Shown: positions 35,999 to 44,824 of the stretch, piece after piece
Layout: every line of letters begins with the position of its first letter
Numbering within the stretch: the stretch's first letter is position 1
Assembly: GCA_021405325.1 (NCBI GenBank)
Contig: QWII01000076.1
Span: 1-64,000 of the forward strand
DNA length: 64,000 nt
Reading direction: 5' to 3'
Source of the DNA: Caldilinea sp. CFX5
Lineage (GTDB): Bacteria; Chloroflexota; Anaerolineae; Caldilineales; Caldilineaceae
The notes under the pieces: model-generated
The model's input: only the letters and a program-made list of their open reading frames with translations
Told to the model about the DNA's origin: nothing
The model's database searches: none
Translations under genes and position numbers: made by a program

Positions 35999-37354
35999 AT
36001 GACCAGAAGACGACGGACAAACGATAGACCTTCTTCACCAGACGAACCGGTGGCCCCTCTCGCCCGGACGACACCCGCCGTCGAAAGTGAGCTGGATGAA
36101 TACATCAACCTGGGCGAAAAACCGCCTGAGGAAGATCTGTTCGATGACATTCCTGAGGTAGAAGAAGCCGAAGAGGAAGATGATGCCGCGCCGATTCCAC
36201 GGATTGCGCGCGATACCAAACTTGAAGAAGAGATCGAGCGCGAAAAGTATGTGCCGATTGAAAAGCTGGTGGCCGATGTACCCGAAATCAGCCAAAGCCT
36301 TGATCCGGTGCGCATCTACTTACGTGAGATTGGGCGTCATCCGCTGTTGACCGGCGAAGAAGAAGAAGCCTTGGCCCAGGAGATCAAACAAGGGCTGGAA
36401 CCGCTGGCGCGCGTCGAATCGGTGATCGGGCCAATGGCGGCCCACGTTGCGCTCTCGACGCGCATTACCCGCGCCCTGGACGAAATCGATAAAATCGGCG
36501 ACCCAGCCGAGTTGGAAGCGCTGGAAGAACGGCTCATCCGCGCCAAACGCGCCCATAATCGCTTGACCCAAAGCAACTTACGTCTGGTGGTCAGTGTGGC
36601 GAAACGCTACATTGGGCGCGGTCTCAACTTTCTCGATCTCATCCAAGAGGGCAATGTCGGCCTCATTCGTGCCGTCGATAAATTTGATCATACCCTTGGC
36701 TTTAAATTCAGCACCTATGCCACCTGGTGGATCCGGCAGGCGATCAGTCGCGCCATTGCCGATCAAGCGCGCACCATTCGCATTCCGGTTCACATGGTGG
36801 AGACGATCAATCGCCAGAGCCGGATTCAGCGCAAATTGCAGCAAGATCTAGGGCGCGAGCCAACCTTTGAAGAGATCGCGCTGGAAATGGATTTCCTGGA
36901 AGAAGATGATATCAATCGCGTGCGTCGCGCCATGCGCGCCGATACGCAACTCGATCTGGAGACCGAGCGCCGGTTGGAACGGGCCGCGGCCAAAGTGCAA
37001 CGGATCAAGCGGCTTAGTCAGGAGCCGATCAGCCTGAACACGCCGGTCGGCACGGAAGAGAATAGTTCGCTGGGTGACTTTATCGAAGATGAGAGTATGC
37101 CGGCGCCCGAAGGCATGGCCAGCCGTCGCTTGTTGCAAGAACACATGAGTGAAATTCTCGACGGCTTGAGTGAACGTGAACGCAAAGTGCTGGTCATGCG
37201 CTTTGGTCTGGAAGACGGCATCACCCGCACCCTGGAAGATGTTGGCCGGGAATTTAATGTCACGCGTGAACGGGTCCGCCAAATTGAAGCCAAAGCGCTA
37301 CGCAAGCTACGCCACCCCTTGCGCAGTCGTAAATTGCGCGATTACCTGGGGTAG
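35999..37354 (+). CDS. rpoD: Primary sigma factor RpoD/SigA
   Basis: A 451-residue sigma-70 factor. After an acidic N-terminal region (about 20-85, '[11 protein letters not shown]') come region 1.2 '[17 protein letters not shown]', region 2 '[17 protein letters not shown]' with '[20 protein letters not shown]' (-10 recognition and melting), region 3 'VHMVETINR', and region 4 '[15 protein letters not shown]' with the HTH '[18 protein letters not shown]' for the -35 box. Both recognition helices look canonical, in line with the TTGACA/TATAAT promoters seen here. It directs housekeeping transcription. Confidence 0.95.
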   Translation: MTRRRRTNDRPSSPDEPVAPLARTTPAVESELDEYINLGEKPPEEDLFDDIPEVEEAEEEDDAAPIPRIARDTKLEEEIEREKYVPIEKLVADVPEISQSLDPVRIYLREIGRHPLLTGEEEEALAQEIKQGLEPLARVESVIGPMAAHVALSTRITRALDEIDKIGDPAELEALEERLIRAKRAHNRLTQSNLRLVVSVAKRYIGRGLNFLDLIQEGNVGLIRAVDKFDHTLGFKFSTYATWWIRQAISRAIADQARTIRIPVHMVETINRQSRIQRKLQQDLGREPTFEEIALEMDFLEEDDINRVRRAMRADTQLDLETERRLERAAAKVQRIKRLSQEPISLNTPVGTEENSSLGDFIEDESMPAPEGMASRRLLQEHMSEILDGLSERERKVLVMRFGLEDGITRTLEDVGREFNVTRERVRQIEAKALRKLRHPLRSRKLRDYLG

Positions 37355-37358
37355 ATTG

Positions 37359-37406
37359 TTGGTTTCGACAAGCGCAACCAACGTTGGTTGCGCTTGTCGA
37401 AACCAA
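37359..37406. terminator. 48-nt perfect palindrome after rpoD
   Basis: 24 + 24 bases pair without a loop (37359-37382 / 37383-37406). It contains TTCGACAAGCG, related to the loop of the hairpins at 13638, 52344 and 55616. It starts 5 bases past the rpoD stop and likely ends that transcript. Confidence 0.8.
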
Positions 37407-37433
37407 CCAATTAACCAACACCGTGATTCAAAT

Positions 37434-37462
37434 TTGACAGCTTCACCTATCTATAGTAAACT
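37434..37462 (+). promoter_or_regulatory. tRNA-Asn promoter
   Basis: TTGACA at 37434-37439, 17-base spacer, TAAACT at 37457-37462; 22 bases before the mature tRNA. Confidence 0.6.
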
Positions 37463-37483
37463 TAGGGACGTTGCTGATGACGT

Positions 37484-37559
37484 TCCTCGGTAGCTCAATC
37501 GGCAGAGCGTTCGGCTGTTAACCGAATGGTTGTTGGTTCGAGTCCAGCCCGGGGAGCCA
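37484..37559 (+). tRNA. tRNA-Asn (GTT)
   Basis: A full cloverleaf can be drawn: acceptor TCCTCGG/CCGGGGA with one G-T pair, D stem GCTC/GAGC, anticodon stem TTCGG/CCGAA with loop CTGTTAA (anticodon GTT), T stem GTTGG/CCAGC with loop TTCGAGT, discriminator G, and an encoded CCA end. Confidence 0.95.
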
Positions 37560-37704
37560 AATTCAATTAGCAGTGCCGGAAAGACCCTTGCATCACTATA
37601 TGTCGTGGTGCAGGGGTCTTTTCGTTTATGGCAACTTCGTCATCTGCAGCGCTACTCACGCCAACAGTGATGCTCGCTGCATAAGGATCAAGCAAATTTA
37701 TCAT

Positions 37705-38388
37705 ATGAGATTACCAGACTATTGGCTCACACGCCCAAGCATACACTTTGACGAAAAAGCGCGGCTTGCTTTTGACACGTTGCTCACGATAACGCTCAAG
37801 CGCGGTGAATGCCCGCTGATTGACTTCACGTTGCCTTGGCCCAAGTGGCACTTTCTCTGCCATGTCGCCGAGCAGCATGAGATCGCCTTGCACGGTTCCG
37901 GCGAGCCAAATATTGCCCTGTTTGAGCCACGCCAGCCCAGTGACCTCACCGAATTTGGCAATCAAAAAGCGGTCTATGCGGCTGCGGATGGGCTGTGGGC
38001 TATGTTCTTTGCCGTTGTCGATCGCGCACGGGTGGGATCCGTTGCAAATGCATGTATTCGTCTTGCTGATGAAACGGGTGCATGGCAGGTACCATACTAT
38101 CTCTTCTCCGTCAGCCAATCAGCGCTGCCAAGTCAGCCTTGGCGCACGGGTACGGTTTATCTCTTGCCACGGCAAACCTTTACGACGCAACCACCGATGG
38201 CATTGGGGGCAATGCAAGTCCATATCCCCCAGCTTGCCAGTTTTGTCCCGGTTTCGCCAATTGCAAAGCTCACGGTGACACCGGACGATTTTCCTTTCTT
38301 GCAGCAAATCCGTGGGCACGATGACCAGCGGCTGCAGGAGTATGCGACCGCGATGCAAACGGGCGCGCCATGGCCGGAAGAGCGATGA
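37705..38388 (+). CDS. Conserved hypothetical protein
   Basis: A 227-residue soluble protein starting 'MRLPDYWLTRPSIHFDEKAR'. Segments such as 'LPWPKWHFLCHVAEQ', 'IALHGSGEPNIALFEPRQP', 'VYAAADGLWAMFFAVVDR' and 'GTVYLLPRQTF' look like a widespread bacterial family of unknown function that I recognise by pattern but cannot name. The ATG at 37705 is used because the 44 in-frame residues upstream do not look like coding sequence; no clear ribosome site is seen. Its 3' end overlaps the start of a truncated SDR reading frame, which marks a rearrangement point. Confidence 0.72.
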   Translation: MRLPDYWLTRPSIHFDEKARLAFDTLLTITLKRGECPLIDFTLPWPKWHFLCHVAEQHEIALHGSGEPNIALFEPRQPSDLTEFGNQKAVYAAADGLWAMFFAVVDRARVGSVANACIRLADETGAWQVPYYLFSVSQSALPSQPWRTGTVYLLPRQTFTTQPPMALGAMQVHIPQLASFVPVSPIAKLTVTPDDFPFLQQIRGHDDQRLQEYATAMQTGAPWPEER

Positions 38389-38408
38389 AATGCCGTGAGC
38401 AAAATATT

Positions 38409-38705
38409 ATGACGCGCCAGTTGGCGGCGGAACTAACCCACAGCCGCGTGGATGTGTTTGCCCTCTGCCCCGGCGCCACCAACACCCCGATGTTTCAAGC
38501 CAGTACGCTTAACCAGATGACGCCGACGCAACAACAGGAATTTAGCGCCGCCCTGCCCAAAGGCCGCCTGATCGATCCCCAAGAAATTGCCAACATTGTG
38601 CTTTTTCTTGGGTCGGAATATTCGACGCCGCTGCATGGCGCGGTCATTGATGCGTCGATGGGGTTGGGCGTGCGCCCCGGCATAATCACGGAGCGAGGCC
38701 ACTGA
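38409..38705 (+). pseudogene. C-terminal fragment of a short-chain dehydrogenase
   Basis: About 98 residues correspond to the last third of a classical SDR: 'RQLAAELTHSRVDVFALCPG', 'PKGRLIDPQEIANIVLFLGS' and 'HGAVIDASMGLGVRPG'. The NAD-binding Rossmann start and the catalytic Ser-Tyr-Lys are absent, because the preceding gene abuts directly. This is a 5'-truncated pseudogene rather than a working enzyme. Confidence 0.8.
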
Positions 38706-38734
38706 TATTGATGTACCGTCCAGGAGATAGGAAT

Positions 38735-39025
38735 ATGCAACAAGCGATAGGCGAACTGCTCGTCGATGACAAGCGGGTCTTGGCCACCAAGTGGACGCTG
38801 CCCACCGGCAGCGAAACGGGGCATCATACCCATCAGTACGACTATGTTGTCGTCTATCTCACCGACGGTATCCTGACCGTGACCACCCCCAGCGGTGAGC
38901 TAATCGAGGCGCCGGTCAAACAACATGCCGTGACATCAAGACCGGCCGGCGTTTCCCATAATGTGATGAACAAATCCGGCAGCCTGATTCAATTTATCGA
39001 AATCGAACTGATGAAGGTTAGCTAA
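38735..39025 (+). CDS. Small cupin-domain protein
   Basis: A 96-residue single-domain cupin. The metal-site motif 1 is 'GSETGHHTHQYDYVVVYLTD', with two or three His ligands and a downstream acidic residue, and motif 2 includes 'AGVSHNVMNKSG'. The ATG at 38735 has AGGAG 8 bases upstream and is preferred over the TTG/ATG at 38708. Such cupins may bind small ligands or act as isomerases or dioxygenases; no specific activity can be named. It follows the truncated SDR closely, and in intact relatives the two may form an operon. Confidence 0.8.
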   Translation: MQQAIGELLVDDKRVLATKWTLPTGSETGHHTHQYDYVVVYLTDGILTVTTPSGELIEAPVKQHAVTSRPAGVSHNVMNKSGSLIQFIEIELMKVS

Positions 39026-39169
39026 TTGTTTCGGCAATCCTTGGAACTTGTCACGCCGGCGGCGATGACCTACAGTTACCGCTTTATTTTCGTAACGTTC
39101 ATAAGTGACGGCGTTCAGCCAGCGACAATCTATCTGGACGGTGCATCAAAACCGCACAAGGTGAAAGCA

Positions 39170-40195
39170 GTGACTACGCAACCAATGGAATTGCCCTGGG
39201 CGCAAGCCGACTGGCTTGATCGCGCCACCGCCTGGATCCAAAGCCAACTCAACCAACAGGGCAGAGAGATCACCGCCCCTATCGAACTGGTCCACCAACG
39301 TCCGTGGTCAGCCTTTGCACGGGTGACCACCGATCAGGGACTCGTCTACTTCAAAGCCCCGGCGCCGATGTTTGCCTATGAAGCCCCGCTCATACAAGTG
39401 CTAGCCCAGTGGCGACCGGATTGCAGCGTGCCGGTCTTAGCCATCGACCGCGCCAACGGCTGGATCTTGTCCGCCGACGCCGGGACGACGCTCCGCCTGC
39501 TCGACCGCACTGTTGGGCAGATCGCGCATTGGCAGAAGATTCTCCCGCTCTATAGCGAGTTGCAGATCACGCTGGCCGACCGCATACCGGAACTGCTGGC
39601 GCTTGGACTGCCCGATCGACGGCTGGCGCAGTTGCCGCAACAGTGCGCCGATCTCCTCACGGCGACGGCAAGTCTGCGCATAGGACTAAAAGACGGTCTC
39701 ACCGCTGCCGAATATACGCGCTTACAGGAGGGGCAGGCCCGTTTTGTCGCCCAGTGTGAAGCGCTCGCCGCCTACCACTTACCGGAGACGATCACCCACG
39801 AAGAGGTTCACGAAAACAATGTCTTGCTAGGTGGCGATGGTCGCTATATCTTGACCGATTGGAGCGACAGCAGCGTCAGCCATCCTTTCTTCAGCATGGT
39901 AGTCACCCTGCGCGCCGCTGCGCACTGGCTCCACTTAGATGAACAAGGGCCGGCGATCCAGAAGCTGCGCGACGCCTATCTGGAACCGTGGACGACCTTT
40001 GCCCCACGCCCTAGGTTGAATGAGGCGTTGACGTTGGCTTATCGGCTAGGCATGGTCAATCGTGCGCTCTCCTGGCAGCAAAGTCTGGGACGGTTATCGG
40101 AAGAAGACAAAGGCCCTTATGCCGCTAGTGTTCCCGGCTGGCTGCAAGACTATTTGCGGACAGAAACACAAGCACAAGGAAGTAGCGGCTCATGA
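39170..40195 (+). CDS. APH-family phosphotransferase, altered catalytic loop
   Basis: About 341 residues with an aminoglycoside-phosphotransferase-like kinase fold. The catalytic loop reads 'THEEVHENNVLL' and the metal loop 'YILTDWSDSSVSHPFFSM'. In the family the loop is normally H-x-D-x-x-x-x-N; here Glu replaces the catalytic Asp, which may weaken or alter activity. Substrate unknown. GTG at 39170 with AAGGTGA 6 bases upstream is taken as the start, since the extra 48 residues of the longer frame look non-coding. The next gene overlaps its stop by ATGA, so the two are translated together. Confidence 0.75.
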   Translation: MTTQPMELPWAQADWLDRATAWIQSQLNQQGREITAPIELVHQRPWSAFARVTTDQGLVYFKAPAPMFAYEAPLIQVLAQWRPDCSVPVLAIDRANGWILSADAGTTLRLLDRTVGQIAHWQKILPLYSELQITLADRIPELLALGLPDRRLAQLPQQCADLLTATASLRIGLKDGLTAAEYTRLQEGQARFVAQCEALAAYHLPETITHEEVHENNVLLGGDGRYILTDWSDSSVSHPFFSMVVTLRAAAHWLHLDEQGPAIQKLRDAYLEPWTTFAPRPRLNEALTLAYRLGMVNRALSWQQSLGRLSEEDKGPYAASVPGWLQDYLRTETQAQGSSGS

Positions 40196-40419
40196 CCACA
40201 ACCGGTTCGTATGATCGCCATTCATACCGCGATGCCATCGGGATCGACTCCTTTATGCAGCATACCGACCCCAACCGCCTGCGCTTCCTTGTCAATACAA
40301 GCTTGCTGACCGAGCCGCCATTAGAAGCGTTCTGCGTTGCTCGTCAGGCGTTTATGGCATCACCGGAAGCCTACACCCTTTGGCTGAGTTTGATGATCGG
40401 CGGCGAGCAAACGCAATGA
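40192..40419 (+). CDS. Small hypothetical protein coupled to the kinase-like gene
   Basis: A 75-residue protein whose ATG overlaps the upstream stop in an ATGA arrangement, a sign of translational coupling. It contains 'YDRHSYRDAIGIDSFMQ' and 'FCVARQAFMASPEAYTLWL'. No family or motif recognised and no membrane segment. The coupling suggests that it works with the phosphotransferase-like protein. Confidence 0.55.
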   Translation: MTTTGSYDRHSYRDAIGIDSFMQHTDPNRLRFLVNTSLLTEPPLEAFCVARQAFMASPEAYTLWLSLMIGGEQTQ

Positions 40420-40455
40420 GAAAATCGTTCTTCACACGCGATAAAGGAGGCTAAG

Positions 40456-40740
40456 ATGAACAAAAAGGAAGCGCTCATCACCATCGAAAGGCTCAAAGAA
40501 CTTGATGCATTGTATGAAGCAACGGAAGAGATGGGGGTGCTTGGTCGCCGTCCTACACACTGGGGCGTCCTGGTCGAGGAACTCCGGCAGATCCGTCGTC
40601 TGGTCGAAGCGGGCGTGCTGGTGAAAGTTGAGGGGACGCCAACTGTTTTGGACTCGTGGCAGAGTTTCTACGCATGGGCGCACGGGCGTTATCACGCGCT
40701 TGAAGACGGTTATGACCGCTGGATCGGTGATGATAGATAA
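40456..40740 (+). CDS. Small hypothetical protein
   Basis: A 94-residue soluble, helix-rich protein with a good AAAGGAGG ribosome site 8 bases ahead of the ATG. It contains 'LITIERLKELDALYEATEEM' and 'WGVLVEELRQIRRLVEAGVL'; the last part is rich in Trp and Tyr ('SWQSFYAWAHGRYHAL'). No family recognised. The strong ribosome site and protein-like composition support a real gene. Confidence 0.65.
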   Translation: MNKKEALITIERLKELDALYEATEEMGVLGRRPTHWGVLVEELRQIRRLVEAGVLVKVEGTPTVLDSWQSFYAWAHGRYHALEDGYDRWIGDDR

Positions 40741-40886
40741 TGGCAATAAAGGCGGAACTGAAGAGTAACCAAAACGCGTAAAAAAAATGTGTAATGTTTT
40801 TCGATTGGTGAGCGACTATTGGGGTATGTGACAAGAATGTGATAGAAACATGATCGTATGCCATGTTGCAACAAAGTGAGCCAATC

Positions 40887-41406
40887 ATGACAACAGCCAC
40901 AGTGATCGATCAATGGCGTCTACAGGAACGGTTGCTCAATGCGCGCCCCCGCCTACAGGGTCTCTGCGCCTACTTGACCGGTGATCCCGATAGCGCCGAA
41001 GATCTGGTGCAGGAAGTGCTGTTGGAAGCCTGGCGCAGCTTCACCACGCTTCGCAACCCGGATGCAGTGGACGCCTGGCTCAACGGTATTGTCCGCAACG
41101 TCTGCGCCCGTTGGCGGCGCACACGCCGACGCGAGGCTACATGGCTGCGCCCCGATCAAGAATTGCCAGGTGAGGGTGACCCCAACGCGCTGGTGGAGCA
41201 TGTCGCCGAACCCTTTGACTTAGAACTTTTGCTTGACCGGCAAGAATTGGCAGAGTTGCTCGACCGCGCGCTGGCGCTGCTGCCGGCGACCACCCGTGAT
41301 GTGCTGGTGCGCAAGTACATTGCCGAAGCCCGCCACGCCGAGATTGCCGACCAGTTGGGCATGAACGAAAACGCGGTGACGGTCTGTCTGCACCGTGGTA
41401 AAGTTG
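40887..41406 (+). pseudogene. ECF sigma factor, 3' end lost by fusion
   Basis: The reading frame encodes sigma region 2 ('LCAYLTGDPDSAEDLVQEVL', 'NGIVRNVCARWRRTRRRE') and region 4 ('LPATTRDVLVRKYIAEARHA', 'EIADQLGMNENAVTVCLHRG') of a group IV sigma factor. Immediately after the recognition helix ('LHRGK'), where such proteins continue for a short tail, sequence identity switches to an ABC transporter ATPase in the next frame. The sigma frame then runs through out-of-frame ABC sequence to a stop near 41669. A large deletion most likely joined two genes. The truncated sigma may retain DNA binding, since region 4 is nearly complete. Confidence 0.78.
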
Positions 41407-42120
41407 CGCCGCGAAGCCGGCTTGACCTATCACCATGCCGACAGCGGCCGCGGGATCACCGGGATCGACCTGCACCTGACTGCCGGCTCCTTCACCGTCA
41501 TCACCGGGCGGATCGGCGCCGGCAAGACCACCCTCTTGCGCACCCTGCTGGGGTTGTTGCCCAAACAAGCGGGAGAAATCCGCTGGAATGGCGCACTGGT
41601 CGAAGAGCCGGCCAGCTTTTTCACACCCCCGCAGAGCGCTTATACACCGCAAACGCCGTGCCTCTTTAGCGATACCCTGACGGAGAATCTCCTGATGGGA
41701 CAGTCGGCAAGCCAGGCTGATCTGGAGCGGGCGATTCATCAGGCCGTTTTGGCGCCTGACTTAGCTACGTTAGAACAAGGACTTGCCACCCGTGTCGGGG
41801 CGCGGGGGGTGCGGCTTTCGGGTGGGCAAGTGCAACGCGCCGCTGCCGCGCGAATGTTGCTGGCCGGCGGCGTGCATGGGGTTGATCTGCTGGTCTTTGA
41901 CGATCTTTCCAGCGCGCTGGATGTGGAAACCGAAGCGCTGCTCTGGGAACGACTCTTTGCCCGCCCCGACCGTCCCACCTGCCTGGTCGTTTCGCACCGG
42001 CCGGCGGCCTTGCAACGGGCCGGTCAGATCATTATCTTGAATGAAGGCAAAGTGGAGGCCATTGGCACATGGAGCGAACTACAAAGTCGCTTACTCGCTC
42101 TAGCAGAACTCCCATCATGA
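41395..42120 (+). CDS. ABC transporter ATPase domain, 5'-truncated
   Basis: From about residue 10 this 241-residue frame is an ABC nucleotide-binding domain: Walker A 'GRIGAGKTTLL', Q-loop region 'YTPQTPCLFSDTL', signature 'LSGGQVQRAAAARML', Walker B 'LLVFDDLSSALD' and switch 'VVSHRP'. The motif set is complete. In close relatives this domain is preceded by six membrane helices in the same chain or by a separate permease; neither is present, and the gene begins inside a sigma-factor frame at a GTG lacking a ribosome site. It is probably a remnant of a fused exporter gene. Confidence 0.75.
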   Translation: MVKLRREAGLTYHHADSGRGITGIDLHLTAGSFTVITGRIGAGKTTLLRTLLGLLPKQAGEIRWNGALVEEPASFFTPPQSAYTPQTPCLFSDTLTENLLMGQSASQADLERAIHQAVLAPDLATLEQGLATRVGARGVRLSGGQVQRAAAARMLLAGGVHGVDLLVFDDLSSALDVETEALLWERLFARPDRPTCLVVSHRPAALQRAGQIIILNEGKVEAIGTWSELQSRLLALAELPS

Positions 42121-42179
42121 AACGGATGACAAGCTCTGATAGTGAGCAAAGGCTGACTTGAAGACAACGAGGCTGAGGT

Positions 42180-42208
42180 TTGACAAGGTCACATGAACTC
42201 TCTATACT
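42180..42208 (+). promoter_or_regulatory. Sigma-70 promoter
   Basis: TTGACA (42180-42185), 17-base spacer, TATACT (42203-42208), about 59 bases before the ATG at 42267. Confidence 0.75.
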
Positions 42209-42266
42209 GGACTGACAAGCGAAAACTATCAACACATAGTTTGTTGTGGGGGCATAGGAATTGATG

Positions 42267-42710
42267 ATGGCGCAAAAAGAGCAAATCCTACAAACGAAAA
42301 CGGTGGCTGATTTTCTTGTCCAGGTCAGAGAACATGGTACACCTTTACGGGTCGCCGATAAAACTGAAACGTATTATGTCTTGACGGCAACACAATTGTT
42401 TCAACTTTTACAATTGCCTTTGCAGGATAAGGGTGTTGCTGCTGATGAGCTTTCCTTTACCTTGGAAGAATTTGGTCTGACTGCGGCTGATTTGACTGCT
42501 TATGAAGCCGAGCAACAGAGGCGACAACTGGCGCTCGATACCCGCAAACAAAGACCCCTTAGCACTGATCTAAGGCGGCGCCTGGATAACTTTCGCTACG
42601 CAGAAGCATCTCTTTCACCAACAACCCAAAAGGAACGCGAACAGTTGCTGGCAGAATTGGAGACAGTTATGGCAGAAAATTTGCACGCACTCCTCACAAA
42701 GTCTGAATAA
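42267..42710 (+). CDS. Hypothetical protein upstream of an HNH remnant
   Basis: About 147 residues, soluble. The N-terminal half has an alpha/beta pattern ('TKTVADFLVQVREHGTPLRV', 'TYYVLTATQLFQLLQLP') similar in feel to antitoxin or DNA-binding regulators; the C-terminal half is helical and charged ('TTQKEREQLLAELETVMAEN'). No family is assigned. It has its own consensus-like promoter and an AGGA box 7 bases upstream. The fragment of an HNH endonuclease follows within 3 bases of its stop, so in the ancestral state the two may have formed a pair. Confidence 0.6.
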   Translation: MAQKEQILQTKTVADFLVQVREHGTPLRVADKTETYYVLTATQLFQLLQLPLQDKGVAADELSFTLEEFGLTAADLTAYEAEQQRRQLALDTRKQRPLSTDLRRRLDNFRYAEASLSPTTQKEREQLLAELETVMAENLHALLTKSE

Positions 42711-42712
42711 TT

Positions 42713-42934
42713 TCTGCCATCGACCCCAGAACTGGGCGCTCTGCCCCACTTTTTAACCCACGCCTTCAACGTTGGGGTGACCATTTCCGACGTAGCCGTG
42801 ACCAACTGCGTATCTACGGTCGTACTGCTAGCGGGCGTGCAACGGTGGCGCTTCTGCAATTCAATCCATCAAGTGAACAAGAGATCAGACAACTACAACG
42901 TGACTACCTTTCGACAATTCTTCCTCTCGATTAG
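42713..42934 (+). pseudogene. HNH endonuclease C-terminal remnant
   Basis: An open stretch without a start codon encodes 'IDPRTGRSAPLFNPR', 'WGDHFRRSRDQLRIYGRTAS' and 'GRATVALLQFN', ending 'STILPLD' at TAG. This is the hallmark C-terminal segment of a family of HNH endonucleases common in cyanobacteria and Chloroflexota. The catalytic H-N-H part that should lie upstream is absent; the upstream sequence is the preceding gene. A 5' deletion is the simplest explanation. Confidence 0.75.
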
Positions 42935-43081
42935 AAGAGCGCCATAGCTCGCTTTTTCTACCGTCTAAATTGCCATTGGACACCTTTTCAGGTAGCATAA
43001 AGCCACGCGTTTCGTAATTTCTACCACAACCCAATAGCTCGCAAACGTAGAGTTCAGAACGATTAGGGAGGCAATGGCGCC

Positions 43082-44473
43082 ATGACTAATTCGCTTCATG
43101 ATGGACAAACCCAGGTCGCCGGGGCTGCACAGACGCTGCCCTTTCCGCCTGGTGTTGACGACACGCTCGCCACGCGCTGGCAACGGATCCGGGCCATGCA
43201 GCAGGATCTGCTGGCCTATATGGTCGATACGCCCAAGCAATACGGCGACATCTATTACTTTCACCTGGGCAACACCCGCACCTATCTCGTTTCCCACCCC
43301 GATATGATCCGTGACGTGTTGATCAATCAGTCCGACACCTTTCTCCGTTCCTCTGTCACCCTCCGCCTGTTGATGCCGCTCATCGGCAATGGTCTGGTTG
43401 CCAGTGAAGGGGAGTATTGGCGCAAACAACGCAAGTTAATCCAACCCGCCTTTCATCACAAACGGATTGCCGCCTATGCTGTCCAAATGGCGGAACAGAC
43501 CGAAGCGCTGCTCGAACAGTGGCAAGCCGGCCAGACGCTGGATGTGGCCGAGGAGATGATGAAGCTGACCCAAAACATTGTCACCGCCACCCTCTTTGGC
43601 GCTTCTATGGGTGACGCTTATGCCCAAATTGGCGCCGCCATCAAATCGGCCCAACAGGCCATGATCGCCTTGAGCAAACTGGTTTTGCCCATCCCCCTTT
43701 GGGCGCCGATCCCGGCCAATTTACAATTGCGCCGTGCCGTCCGCAAACTCGATGAACTCGTGCTGCCGATCATTCAAGCGCGCCGTCACTCTGGTGAAGA
43801 TAAGGGTGACTTGTTGTCCATGCTGCTCCTGAGCAAAGCGGAAGATGGCACGGGCGCCATGACCGACCAGGAAGTACACAATGAAACGATGACTCTGTTC
43901 ATCGCCGGTCATGAGACCTCGGCCAATGTATTGACCTGGGCGCTTTATCAACTCTCACAAAACCCGGACGTGGAGACAAAGCTGCTGGACGAACTACAAA
44001 CCGTCTTGCAGGGCCGAACGCCGACTGTCGATGAGGTCAATCAACTTGTCTACACGGAAATGGTGATTAAGGAGACTATGCGCCTCTACCCGCCGACCTG
44101 GATCAACTCGCGTGAAGCGATGACAGAGACGACGCTGGGTGGCTACCGCATTGCCAAAGGGAGCTTGGTGGTCTTCAGCCCATATGTTGTCCACCATGAT
44201 AGCCGCTGGTTTGACCAACCAGAACGCTTCCTGCCCGAACGGTTCACCGGTGATTTTGAGAAAGATCTGCCACGCGGCGCCTATCTCCCCTTTGGCCTGG
44301 GACCCCATACTTGCATCGGCAACACCTTTGCCATGATGGAGATGAAAATTGCCCTGGCTACCATTCTTCAACGCTACCGGTTCACCTTGTCGCCCGGTCA
44401 TCCGGTGGAACTGGACGCTTTGGTTGTCCTGCGGCCGCGCTACGGGATGAAAATGCAGGTGAGTACACGGTAG
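43082..44473 (+). CDS. Cytochrome P450
   Basis: A 463-residue soluble P450 monooxygenase with intact motifs: I-helix 'FIAGHETSANVLTWAL', K-helix E-x-x-R in 'VIKETMRLYPPTW', and the heme-thiolate loop 'FGLGPHTCIGNTFAMME', Cys being the iron ligand. The sequence style ('ISEGEYWRKQRKLIQPAFHH'-like N-terminal helix region) is that of fatty-acid/CYP102-related and eukaryote-like P450s. It hydroxylates a hydrophobic substrate using electrons from a redox partner, which is not encoded nearby. GGGAGG lies 10 bases before the ATG. It begins a plus-strand run of oxidation and lipid-type enzymes up to 49688. Confidence 0.92.
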   Translation: MTNSLHDGQTQVAGAAQTLPFPPGVDDTLATRWQRIRAMQQDLLAYMVDTPKQYGDIYYFHLGNTRTYLVSHPDMIRDVLINQSDTFLRSSVTLRLLMPLIGNGLVASEGEYWRKQRKLIQPAFHHKRIAAYAVQMAEQTEALLEQWQAGQTLDVAEEMMKLTQNIVTATLFGASMGDAYAQIGAAIKSAQQAMIALSKLVLPIPLWAPIPANLQLRRAVRKLDELVLPIIQARRHSGEDKGDLLSMLLLSKAEDGTGAMTDQEVHNETMTLFIAGHETSANVLTWALYQLSQNPDVETKLLDELQTVLQGRTPTVDEVNQLVYTEMVIKETMRLYPPTWINSREAMTETTLGGYRIAKGSLVVFSPYVVHHDSRWFDQPERFLPERFTGDFEKDLPRGAYLPFGLGPHTCIGNTFAMMEMKIALATILQRYRFTLSPGHPVELDALVVLRPRYGMKMQVSTR

Positions 44474-44491
44474 CACAGGGAAAGGATCGCT

Positions 44492-44824
44492 ATGCAAATC
44501 TATCATAAAAGCGCAGCCAGCGGTGATGGCCCCGCCTGGGTTTGTGGACACTGGAACGGTTCGCCACTGGGGATCGGCATGGGGCTGCGGCTGGCAGTTG
44601 GTGACGGGGAAGCTCGCCACTATCACCCCTATCGCGAATACTATGTTGTCCTCGAAGGATCGGCAGAACTAGAAGTGGAAGGAACGCTAGTGCCGTTGTG
44701 CGCCGGGATGGTTGTCATGGTAGAGCCGGGGGAGCGCCATCAAGTTCTGTCAGTGGGAGAAGCTGGTGTGCGGTGGGTTGTTATTCAGGAGCAATCCGCG
44801 CCGGATACAAAATTTGCTGCTTGA
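44492..44824 (+). CDS. Cupin-domain protein
   Basis: The 110-residue protein is a single cupin barrel: motif 1 'HYHPYREYYVVLEGSAELEV' with the His ligands and Glu, and motif 2 'VEPGERHQVLSVG'. It lies 18 bases after the P450 stop with an AAAGGA ribosome site and is probably co-transcribed. Its role with the P450 is unknown; cupins can be isomerases, dioxygenases or ligand sensors. It is not a close copy of the cupin at 38735. Confidence 0.85.
   Translation: MQIYHKSAASGDGPAWVCGHWNGSPLGIGMGLRLAVGDGEARHYHPYREYYVVLEGSAELEVEGTLVPLCAGMVVMVEPGERHQVLSVGEAGVRWVVIQEQSAPDTKFAA

Noticed and set aside
41403..41669. Continuation of the sigma-factor frame past the recognition helix
   Set aside because: It is an out-of-frame reading of the ABC ATPase gene and is Arg/Pro-rich without structure.
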